Under the pieces are notes generated by a model, which was not told the DNA's origin, searched no databases, and saw only the letters and a program-made list of their open reading frames with translations. The position numbers were made by a program, and so were the translations under genes. DNA of 13,333 bases from Desulfuromonas sp. SDB (lineage in GTDB: Bacteria > SDB-A): assembly GCA_001412365.1 (NCBI GenBank), contig LKUE01000337.1, forward strand, positions 1 through 13,333. Reading direction: 5' to 3'. Numbering within the stretch: the stretch's first letter is position 1; each line of letters opens with the position of its first letter. Of the stretch, positions 1 through 6,215 are shown piece by piece.

Positions 1-2
1 AA

Positions 3-110
3 AACTTTTTTTGCTTGTGGACCTTTAATATTATCGGATGGATTATAACCCTAGTCCCCATTACTGTTGCAGTGATAATGTCTTTTGTTTATCTGAAAAA
101 GCTGAAGTAA
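3..110 (+). CDS. C-terminal end of an integral membrane protein (partial, runs off the left edge)
   Basis: An open frame enters from the left edge and ends at TAA 108-110, giving 35 residues. They are almost wholly hydrophobic with several Trp and Ile, ending in a basic YLKKLK tail. This looks like a last transmembrane helix with a cytoplasmic positive tail, as in many secondary transporters. The stop lies 4 bp from the stop of the opposing racemase gene, so the two genes are tail-to-tail. The family cannot be named from this fragment; a sodium:solute symporter or similar permease is only a guess. Confidence 0.6.
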   Translation, partial: NFFCLWTFNIIGWIITLVPITVAVIMSFVYLKKLK

Positions 111-114
111 AAAT

Positions 115-813
115 TTATTTTGCCAGCATTTCATCAACAATTTCATCAACATGAATTCTGGCTGTATCCAGTACCACTAGATTTTTGATATCCTTTTCAG
201 TTAAAACAAGGGGGATTTCAGTACAACCTAAGATTACACTGTCAATATTTTGATTTTCTGCAATTTGGTTAATAATTCCCAGAAAACCATCTCTGGTATG
301 ATCTAGAATTAATCCTTTATCCAATTCATCAAATATTTTCCGGTGGATGTATTTCTGTTCTTCTATGGAAGGAACAACAATTTCAATCCCGTACTCACTC
401 ATAGCTGAAGGATAAAAATCAAGCTGCATAGTGTACTTAGTTCCCAGCAGAAGAGATTTATTTAAATTCTGTTTACCGGCTCTACGGCAAGTTGCCTCCA
501 CTATACTTATAAGTTTAAGTGGAGATACTTCAGCAAGTTCAGGAAACACCTGATGAGGTGTATTTGCCACCATTGCTGCAAATTCAGCCCCATCTTGGTA
601 AGCCCGGTGCAGTGCTTTTAATAAATAATCAGCTAAACCAGAATAATCTCTTCTTTCCATAAACTGGTCAACTAAATATAAATCCAGATTTATTATCATA
701 AATTCCGGATAATTTTCTGTAGATACTAATGATCTGTATTTTGAAATGATTAAATTATAGTACAGCATGGTTGCCTGAGGTCCCATCCCTCCAATTAAAC
801 AGAATTTTCTCAT
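115..813 (-). CDS. Aspartate/glutamate racemase family protein
   Basis: 232 residues, the usual length for the Asp/Glu racemase superfamily, whose cytoplasmic cofactor-independent enzymes move a proton at C-alpha with two facing acid/base residues. The N-terminal IGGMGPQAT (residues 7-15) is the family's substrate loop. The second catalytic half is clear as ILGCTEIP with Cys197. The first half is ANTPH at residues 83-87, so the usual first cysteine is Ala83. E. coli YgeA also lacks it (Thr there) and still racemizes in one direction preference, so activity here is possible but unproven. The ATG follows the tspO stop directly, and a GGAGG nine bases upstream lies inside tspO, which suggests translational coupling. 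It is the last gene of the proS-HAD-tspO-racemase run. It could instead be a non-racemase lyase-like or isomerase member of the superfamily. Confidence 0.85.
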   Translation of the reverse strand: MRKFCLIGGMGPQATMLYYNLIISKYRSLVSTENYPEFMIINLDLYLVDQFMERRDYSGLADYLLKALHRAYQDGAEFAAMVANTPHQVFPELAEVSPLKLISIVEATCRRAGKQNLNKSLLLGTKYTMQLDFYPSAMSEYGIEIVVPSIEEQKYIHRKIFDELDKGLILDHTRDGFLGIINQIAENQNIDSVILGCTEIPLVLTEKDIKNLVVLDTARIHVDEIVDEMLAK

Positions 814-1290
814 TCAGTTCAACCTCCAGATAAAGAAATTCAGATAACTGGCAAAACTTACCCACAGCAGATAGGGAATCATCAACAGAGCAGCAGTTTT
901 TGAAATGGGGAAAAATTGTACAATGCAGATCAGTATTAAAATCCATAAAATCAAAATATTCACCATGGCTAATCCTGGATTTCTAACTGAAAAAAATACC
1001 AGAGACCAGGTTCCATTAATCACCAGTTGAACAATATATAAAATTAAACTAACTTTAACCTTATTATCGTCCCATCCACTCTGAAAAATTAAAAATCCGG
1101 CTACTCCCATCATAATGTACAGTGAAGTCCAGACCGGAGCAAAAATCCAGGAAGGTGGAGTTAATGCCGGTTTTTCCAAACGGGGGTACCAATCCCTGAT
1201 CCCGGAAGTAGTTAAAGAACTCGCAGTAAATCCCACTCCCAAAGCAGTAATTATAAACAGAGTCAGCACCAATATTATTTTTACAGACAT
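814..1290 (-). CDS. tspO: TspO/MBR family membrane protein (tryptophan-rich sensory protein)
   Basis: 158 residues with five predicted membrane helices, the standard TspO size and topology. Hallmarks seen are WYPRLEKP (34-41), PPSWIFAPVWTSLY (45-58), NGTWSLVFF (92-100) and LLWVSFASYLN (141-151). TspO proteins are membrane-bound and bind porphyrins and similar tetrapyrroles; roles in tetrapyrrole handling, oxidative stress and sensing are reported in other bacteria, and the physiological role here is unknown. The ATG start is preceded by GGGAG seven bases away. The stop codon is immediately followed by the racemase ATG. The gene lies 22 bp downstream of the HAD hydrolase, so it is probably co-transcribed with proS. 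No haem or carotenoid genes are next to it. Confidence 0.93.
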   Translation of the reverse strand: MSVKIILVLTLFIITALGVGFTASSLTTSGIRDWYPRLEKPALTPPSWIFAPVWTSLYIMMGVAGFLIFQSGWDDNKVKVSLILYIVQLVINGTWSLVFFSVRNPGLAMVNILILWILILICIVQFFPISKTAALLMIPYLLWVSFASYLNFFIWRLN

Positions 1291-1312
1291 GATAATGCTC
1301 CCAGATAAATTA

Positions 1313-2026
1313 TTAATAAATTATCTTATCACTTTTTACCAATTGAGTAATGCTGGTGATATGATAATGGGCAATTTTACTCCGTTCAGATATTTTTTCA
1401 GGCCATATATCCCGGATGAATTCAGAAGTGAAAACTGTATCCATTCCTACCCGCCTTGCTCCCTGCAATTCATCTGCATTTCCATCCCCCACAAAAAGAC
1501 AATGTTCAGGGGAAAGATTTAACTGCTCCAGACACAGCTGGTATATCTGAAATTCCGGCTTTAAATATCCCACATTACAGGAAAATATACTAACATCAAA
1601 CAGCTTGGCTATCTCCGATTTATTCCACCCGCTACATTCCACTGCGTCGGCATTGCTTATTAAGGCAATTTTTTTAGAGATGGATTTCAATATTTTCAAT
1701 GTATCCATAGTGGAAGCTGGTATATATTGCAAACAATGGATAAATCGCTTCTTTCTGACTGAAGCAACTTCTATTATTTTCTCCCGGGGGATTCCAGGAT
1801 CAATCTTCAATGCGATGTCCTGGATTATTTCCACCGGATCGGTTATTAAGCCCCTTAATCTTGACTCTGTTCCTGAAAACAATGCTTTATTCCAATCATC
1901 CCGGTCAATCCCTAACAATTCACTGGAATGTTTACCCGGAGCTTGAGTATGCTGAATAGAAGTTAAAGTGTGAAACAGGTCAAATACAATTGCCTCGTAT
2001 TTTTCCAGTTCAATTGTTTTACTCAT
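1313..2026 (-). CDS. HAD-superfamily hydrolase, haloacid dehalogenase-like (subfamily I)
   Basis: 237 residues with all four HAD motifs: motif I VFDLFHT with nucleophile Asp16, motif II LISNAD with Ser124, motif III Lys156 in GYLKPEFQIY, and motif IV FVGDGNADE with Asp181/Asp185. The helical segment between motifs I and II fits a type 1 cap. The second Asp of the common phosphatase signature DxDxT is Phe18; DLF/DxYGT forms occur in haloacid dehalogenase-like members and in some phosphatases, so the substrate cannot be told. It is expected to be cytoplasmic, Mg-dependent and to hydrolyse a small phosphorylated (or halogenated) metabolite. It starts 23 bp after the proS stop. No good Shine-Dalgarno precedes the ATG in this AT-only gap, so translation may depend on coupling or a weak site. 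Confidence 0.88.
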   Translation of the reverse strand: MSKTIELEKYEAIVFDLFHTLTSIQHTQAPGKHSSELLGIDRDDWNKALFSGTESRLRGLITDPVEIIQDIALKIDPGIPREKIIEVASVRKKRFIHCLQYIPASTMDTLKILKSISKKIALISNADAVECSGWNKSEIAKLFDVSIFSCNVGYLKPEFQIYQLCLEQLNLSPEHCLFVGDGNADELQGARRVGMDTVFTSEFIRDIWPEKISERSKIAHYHITSITQLVKSDKIIY

Positions 2027-2049
2027 TTATTTTTTAAATTAAAAATATA

Positions 2050-3570
2050 TCAATAAGCTTTAGCAAAAATTACCCTTAATTTTGCTGGCTTCCCGCATTT
2101 AATGCAAACACCGGATTCCGGTTTGGCTCCTAAAGGAATATTTCTTATGGTTACATTCAACTGCTTTATTTCCTCTTCACATTGCAACTCTCCACACCAC
2201 AATGATCTGGCAAATCCTCCGTGTATTTCAGGCTTATCTGCCTGCACCGGGGTAAAAAATTTTTCAAATTCATTCCATTGATCAATAATTCTGGTATTAT
2301 TCTTCTGATACTGAAAAGCCCGTTTATACATTTTATTTTGAATATCTTCCAGCAATCCGGATATTTCCGATAAAAATTTATCCCGGGGGATGAAAACTCT
2401 TTTCAAATCCTGATCATCCCTCCGGATCAGTGCCACCGAATTATTGGCAATATCCTTCATGCCAATTTCTAAAATCAGGGGAACGCCTTTCTTTATCCAC
2501 TGCCACTTCTTCTCTCCACCCCGGATTTCCCGGTCATCAATCTCAGTTAGAATCTCCTGGTTGAAAAATTTGGTGTTTTTAATTTCATGGTTGATCTTCT
2601 CTATATAATCAAAAACTTTTTTCCGTTCTTCACTATCTTTAAAGATAGGCAGTATAACTAACTGAACCGGAGCAATGCGGGGAGGAAGGACCAAGCCATT
2701 ATCATCTCCATGGGTCATCACTACCCCTCCAATTAAGCGGGTGGACACTCCCCAGGAAGTAGTCCAGGCATATTGGTGGGCGCCTTCCCGATTTAAAAAT
2801 TTGATATTAGAAGCTTTGGCAAAGTTCTGCCCCAGGAAATGGGATGTGCCTGATTGTAGAGCTTTCCTGTCCTGCATCATTGCTTCGATGGAATAAGTAT
2901 CCACCGCTCCGGGGAATTTTTCAGATTCAGATTTCTTTCCTGCTATAACCGGCATAGCCAGATAATCTTCCGCAAAACTTTTATAAACCTGAAGCATCTG
3001 CAAAGTCTCCTGCTGCGCCTCTGCCTGAGTAGAATGAACTGTATGTCCTTCCTGCCAGAGAAATTCAGAAGTCCTTAAAAATAGTCTGGTTCTCATCTCC
3101 CATCTCACAATGTTAGCCCACTGATTGATCAATAAAGGCAGATCCCGGTAGGATTTTACCCATTTGGAAAAAGTTTCCCCTATTATGGTTTCACTGGTAG
3201 GTCTTATCACCAGGGGTTCCTCTAGTTTTCCGTCAGGGATCAGCTTTCCCTGTTCATCCTGTACCAATCTATGATGAGTGACTACTGCACATTCTTTGGC
3301 AAAACCCTGAACATGTTCTGCTTCTTTCTGCATATACTTCAACGGTATAAACAGAGGAAAATATGCATTTTGGTGGCCAGTTTCCTTGAATTTACAGTCT
3401 AGTTCATTTTTAATATTTTCCCAAATAGTATAGCCCCAGGGTTTTATAATCATGCAACCGCGGACTTCGCTATTTTCCGCCAAATCACCATTTTTTATAA
3501 CTTCCTGATACCAATTGGGATAATCCTGATCCCGCCGTGGAGATATTGCTGTTTTGCTACTCATAACCAT
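2050..3570 (-). CDS. proS: Prolyl-tRNA synthetase, archaeal/eukaryotic-type (ProS type 3)
   Basis: 506 residues. It charges tRNA-Pro with proline using ATP in the cytoplasm. Class II synthetase motifs appear in order: motif 1 around residues 38-53, the RPTSE proline/ATP loop at 123-127, motif 2 as TRLFLRTSEFLWQEGHT (161-177), and motif 3 from GGVVMTHGDDNGL (281-293) to PPRIAP. An anticodon-binding domain starts near 300, followed by a C-terminal zinc-binding domain with Cys459, Cys464, Cys489 and Cys492 and a terminal Tyr. There is no editing (INS) insertion between motifs 2 and 3, and the C-terminal extension is present. This marks the short archaeal/eukaryote-like form, also found in Bacteroidetes, Deinococcus, Borrelia and various candidate phyla. 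The ATG has AGG six bases upstream. It leads the run proS-HAD-tspO-racemase. Confidence 0.97.
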   Translation of the reverse strand: MVMSSKTAISPRRDQDYPNWYQEVIKNGDLAENSEVRGCMIIKPWGYTIWENIKNELDCKFKETGHQNAYFPLFIPLKYMQKEAEHVQGFAKECAVVTHHRLVQDEQGKLIPDGKLEEPLVIRPTSETIIGETFSKWVKSYRDLPLLINQWANIVRWEMRTRLFLRTSEFLWQEGHTVHSTQAEAQQETLQMLQVYKSFAEDYLAMPVIAGKKSESEKFPGAVDTYSIEAMMQDRKALQSGTSHFLGQNFAKASNIKFLNREGAHQYAWTTSWGVSTRLIGGVVMTHGDDNGLVLPPRIAPVQLVILPIFKDSEERKKVFDYIEKINHEIKNTKFFNQEILTEIDDREIRGGEKKWQWIKKGVPLILEIGMKDIANNSVALIRRDDQDLKRVFIPRDKFLSEISGLLEDIQNKMYKRAFQYQKNNTRIIDQWNEFEKFFTPVQADKPEIHGGFARSLWCGELQCEEEIKQLNVTIRNIPLGAKPESGVCIKCGKPAKLRVIFAKAY

Positions 3571-3599
3571 TCACCGCCTGAAAATATATATTTTGTCTA

Positions 3600-3629
3600 A
3601 TTATCACTGCTGATCTTTTAAAATAACAA
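3600..3629 (-). promoter_or_regulatory. Weak candidate promoter for proS in the feoB-proS spacer
   Basis: The 120-bp spacer 3571-3690 separates feoB from proS. Reading the minus strand, TTGTTA (3624-3629) and GATAAT (3600-3605) are 18 bp apart, giving a short leader to the proS ATG at 3570. The match is moderate and the region is AT-rich, so chance matches are likely; another pair, TTGTTT with TATTTT, lies just upstream. No T-box-like structure and no convincing feoB terminator were seen in the spacer. Confidence 0.3.
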
Positions 3630-3690
3630 AGAACCATTGTGTAAACAACTAAAAAAAGATAGATTGATAGATAAGGGGGAAAAGTTTTGA

Positions 3691-5406
3691 CTACCAGGGA
3701 TACAAATAATTTACCAGTGCCCCTACAGACACACTGGAAATAATCATAATAACCGCTGCTTTGATTAAATCTTTAATCCCCAATTCCTTAAACAATACGG
3801 AAAAGGTGGCTACGCAGGGAAAATACATAGCCAGCACCAAGGAGGCTACCACCAGCTGTTTTTCAGTCAATCCCAAAGGAATTAACATTCCCACCGCAAT
3901 GTCCTTTCTCAAAAAACCCATCAACAGAGCGCCAATAGCCTGCTGAGGCAGACCGAGGACATTGGTTATTAATGGCTTAGCCAGATTTCCCATCACTTCA
4001 ATAATTTTAAAGGTATAAAGTAAATTTGCAATCACCACTCCCAACAAAACAAAAGGAACTGCTTCTTTTACAAACCAGGTAATTCTGATAGCAATTTTTT
4101 TTACCAAGCCTTGAAAATAAGGAATCCGATAGGGAGGTATTTCAACAAATATTTCATAGGATTCTCCTTTTAAAATCCGGTTTAAAATTACTCCCAATAC
4201 AATCCAAACCAGGAATAATGTGCCGTAAACTGTAGCTAAGCTTTTTATGCCAAATTCACCCACCAAACCTACTATCATTGCCTGTAAAGCCATGCAGGGT
4301 ACTGCAATAGCCATCAAGGTCATGGCAATAAATCTTTCTCTTCTTGATTCCAGTATCCTGGTGGCAAGAGCTCCGGGAACATTGCAGCCTAATCCCAGCA
4401 GCATGGGAACGATGGCTAATCCATGCAATCCCAAGCGATGCAGAATAGTGTCCACCATTACTGCCAACCGGGGCAGATAACCGGAATCTTCCAAAAACGA
4501 AAGAACCAGGTAAAAGGCAACAATGTAGGGAAGGACTGCAGCCAAGGGTACGTATAAGCCAGTAGTAAGAACACCGAAAGATTGACCAAAGTCAATTTCA
4601 CCCTCCACCAGACGTCCAATTATCAAATCATGAAAAATTCCTTGAGAACCCATTATCCCGGATAACCTCATCATCAGAGGTTTCCATCCCATTTCAAATA
4701 TTGGATCCATTACATAGTTTATCAGTCCTTCTCCTACCAGCTGGATAATTTTAAATGTAGCCAGCAGTACAATAACTGCAAGGGGAATACCGGTGACTGG
4801 CTTTACCGAGATATCTCCAATCCGCTCTAAAATTGTGTGATGACGATGTTGTAAATTTTGAGTTTGTTTTACAATTGATCCGATTAAATCCCAGCGGTGT
4901 TGATCCTCAAACTCCAGGGAAGGAATTCGGGCTTGAGGTATCATATCCACAAATGTTTTAATTCCTTCACCGGTAACCGCACAAGTGGGAATACAGGGAA
5001 TTCCCAATATTTCCTCGAGTTTTTTATGATCAATGTCAATCCCTAAATGGTGGGTTTCATCCCAGAAATTCAATATCAAAATCATCGGTTTGTTTAATTG
5101 GATAAGCTGCAAAGTTAGATTTAAATTCCTCTCCAAATTGGTAGCTTCAACCACATTTACCAGAACTGCATCCTCATGTTCTTCAATCATCTTCACTGCA
5201 ATTTCATCTGATGTGGAGGCAGGTTCAAGGGAATAAATTCCGGGAACATCTATCACTGTTGTGGTGGTGTGATCATATTTCATTTTTCCCTGGGTAAACT
5301 CCACAGTGGTTCCGGGATAATTTGAGGCAATTACATGTGCACCGGTTAAGCGGTTGAAAATAACACTTTTACCCACATTGGGATTGCCAATTAGCAGAAT
5401 TTTCAA
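3691..5406 (-). CDS. feoB: Ferrous iron transport protein B (FeoB), short form
   Basis: 571 residues, an inner-membrane Fe(II) importer with a cytoplasmic GTPase head. G motifs: GNPNVGKS (7-14), Thr33/34 in YPGTT, DVPG (53-56), NFWD (113-116) and CAVTGEG (142-148). From about 206 the membrane core follows, with both Gate regions: SFLEDSGYLPRLAVMVD and GLGCNVPGALATR (Cys341) in the first, and GFLRKDIAVGML and YFPCVATFS (Cys531) in the second. The start is TTG, giving MKILLIGNPN, the normal FeoB N-terminus; TGGAG lies seven bases upstream and TTGA overlaps the feoA stop. Only about 45 residues separate the G domain from the first membrane helix, so the helical (GDI-like) domain is shorter than in typical FeoB, and it carries a local QHRHH. 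It is the last gene of fur-feoA-feoB. Confidence 0.96.
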   Translation of the reverse strand: MKILLIGNPNVGKSVIFNRLTGAHVIASNYPGTTVEFTQGKMKYDHTTTTVIDVPGIYSLEPASTSDEIAVKMIEEHEDAVLVNVVEATNLERNLNLTLQLIQLNKPMILILNFWDETHHLGIDIDHKKLEEILGIPCIPTCAVTGEGIKTFVDMIPQARIPSLEFEDQHRWDLIGSIVKQTQNLQHRHHTILERIGDISVKPVTGIPLAVIVLLATFKIIQLVGEGLINYVMDPIFEMGWKPLMMRLSGIMGSQGIFHDLIIGRLVEGEIDFGQSFGVLTTGLYVPLAAVLPYIVAFYLVLSFLEDSGYLPRLAVMVDTILHRLGLHGLAIVPMLLGLGCNVPGALATRILESRRERFIAMTLMAIAVPCMALQAMIVGLVGEFGIKSLATVYGTLFLVWIVLGVILNRILKGESYEIFVEIPPYRIPYFQGLVKKIAIRITWFVKEAVPFVLLGVVIANLLYTFKIIEVMGNLAKPLITNVLGLPQQAIGALLMGFLRKDIAVGMLIPLGLTEKQLVVASLVLAMYFPCVATFSVLFKELGIKDLIKAAVIMIISSVSVGALVNYLYPW

Positions 5407-5669
5407 CTATTTTCTCCAGGCTTAACTTCTTCCACCAATATTTTCCTAGCCATGCGGTGACCAACTGCAATATCAGTTTTGCCGCATCGAAAAACCACCG
5501 GACCCCGCATCCACTGTGAGCTGACTTTAGTTATAATTTTACCTTCAAGAATACCCATGGATTGCAACTTTTGGTTTATTCCATGGTGCCGGTGATGGTG
5601 ATCCTTGATGGATATAATTTTACCCTGCTGACCACTTTTTAAATCAGCAAGGGTTTTTAAAGTTGACAA
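5403..5669 (-). CDS. feoA: Ferrous iron transport protein A (FeoA), SH3-like
   Basis: 88 residues, the size of a FeoA core domain. FeoA is a small cytoplasmic SH3-like protein needed for FeoB-dependent Fe(II) uptake. The pattern G-K-I-I-S-I, then KLQSMGILEGKIITKV, then AVGHRMARKI fits the family, and the MG-I-x-x-G-x-x-I segment is characteristic. The start is TTG: AAGGAG six bases upstream fixes it, and there is no nearby in-frame ATG. Its stop overlaps the feoB start by 4 nt. Unusual is a histidine cluster at residues 24-29 (DHHHRHH), where many FeoAs have a Gly-rich turn; it might bind metal. It follows fur by 17 bp. Confidence 0.93.
   Translation of the reverse strand: MSTLKTLADLKSGQQGKIISIKDHHHRHHGINQKLQSMGILEGKIITKVSSQWMRGPVVFRCGKTDIAVGHRMARKILVEEVKPGENS
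5414..5418 (-). promoter_or_regulatory. Ribosome binding site deciding the TTG start of feoB
   Basis: TGGAG on the minus strand, seven bases before TTG at 5404-5406. It lies inside the end of feoA and supports TTG as the feoB start, with the four-base TTGA overlap. Confidence 0.7.
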
Positions 5670-5675
5670 TTTTAT

Positions 5676-5681
5676 CTCCTT
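5676..5681 (-). promoter_or_regulatory. Ribosome binding site deciding the TTG start of feoA
   Basis: AAGGAG on the minus strand, six bases before TTG at 5667-5669, is a near-perfect Shine-Dalgarno and makes the TTG start of feoA convincing. Confidence 0.8.
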
Positions 5682-5686
5682 AAATT

Positions 5687-6130
5687 TTATTTATTTTTTG
5701 TTGATTTAAAACAATCCTCACAAATTCCGAAAATTTCCACAGCATGTTTATTGATTTTAAAATTATTTTTTTTAGCAATTTTAATTATCCTTTCTTCTAA
5801 TCCAGAATCAATGAATTCAATAATCTTTCCGCAGTTTTGACAGACTAAGTGTTCATGATGTTTCTTTTTCACAGTTAACTCATAGTAGGATTTACTTTTT
5901 CCCAAACGGATTTTCCTGATCAAACCTGAACTCTCCAGTAATTTAACTGTACGAAAAACGGTTGCTCTGCCTATGGAAGGATCTTCTGATTTCATCTGAA
6001 CATAAAGTTGCTCAGCATCAAAATGGTAGGAAGTTGAAAGAATGTAATTTAAAATACACTCACGCTGTGCAGTCAGCAGTAAATTATTGTTTTTCAGAAA
6101 ATTACAAAATTGTTTTTTAATGTCATTCAT
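5687..6130 (-). CDS. fur: Fur-family metal-responsive repressor (probably Fur)
   Basis: 147 residues from the ATG at 6128-6130. An in-frame TTG nine bases earlier would add three residues but has its AGG only one base away, whereas the ATG has AGG ten bases and GAG four bases upstream, so the ATG is chosen. The N-terminal winged helix includes the recognition helix in GRATVFRTVKLLESSGL (54-70). The dimerization/metal part has HHEH (91-94), the zinc pairs C97xxC100 and C137xxC140, and a late His129. With Fe(II) bound, Fur dimers repress iron-uptake genes. Genomic position supports Fur rather than Zur or PerR: feoA and feoB follow at 17 bp and with a 4-nt overlap, and a Fur-box-like dyad lies just upstream. 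PerR cannot be excluded from sequence alone. Confidence 0.92.
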   Translation of the reverse strand: MNDIKKQFCNFLKNNNLLLTAQRECILNYILSTSYHFDAEQLYVQMKSEDPSIGRATVFRTVKLLESSGLIRKIRLGKSKSYYELTVKKKHHEHLVCQNCGKIIEFIDSGLEERIIKIAKKNNFKINKHAVEIFGICEDCFKSTKNK

Positions 6131-6155
6131 TTTACTCAAACCTGGTCTTTGAGAT

Positions 6156-6170
6156 TGATACTCAATATCA
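6156..6170 (-). promoter_or_regulatory. Candidate Fur box upstream of fur-feoAB
   Basis: On the minus strand TGATATTGAGTATCA matches the 7-1-7 Fur box TGATAATnATTATCA at 12 of 14 fixed positions. It lies within a longer dyad, TTGATA-TTGAG-TATCAA (6155-6171). It abuts the -10 hexamer on its downstream side, so bound Fur would cover the predicted transcription start. It lies 26 bp before the fur ATG. This suggests autorepression of the whole iron operon when iron is plentiful. Confidence 0.75.
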
Positions 6171-6198
6171 AATATATCCAGTTTTATCTAAATGTCAA
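6171..6198 (-). promoter_or_regulatory. Sigma70-type promoter of the fur-feoA-feoB operon
   Basis: On the minus strand a perfect TTGACA (6193-6198) is followed after 16 bp by TATATT (6171-6176), a close match to the housekeeping promoter. It starts 18 bp past the stop of the upstream repeat protein gene, so the iron operon has its own promoter. The predicted start, around 6163-6165, falls within the Fur-box dyad. Confidence 0.75.
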
Positions 6199-6215
6199 TT
6201 AATTATTTGGGGATA

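Noticed and set aside
1115-1946. Open frames on the plus strand opposite tspO and the HAD hydrolase
   Set aside because: They lie antisense to genes with clear family motifs, have no ribosome sites and no recognisable protein features.
3631-3690. Terminator after feoB
   Set aside because: GATAGATTGATAGAT is a direct, not inverted, repeat and no GC-rich stem precedes the T-run, so no terminator is called.
6131-6139. TTG start of fur three codons upstream of the ATG
   Set aside because: The AGG would be one base from the TTG, too close; the ATG at 6128-6130 has better spacing and gives a normal Fur N-terminus.
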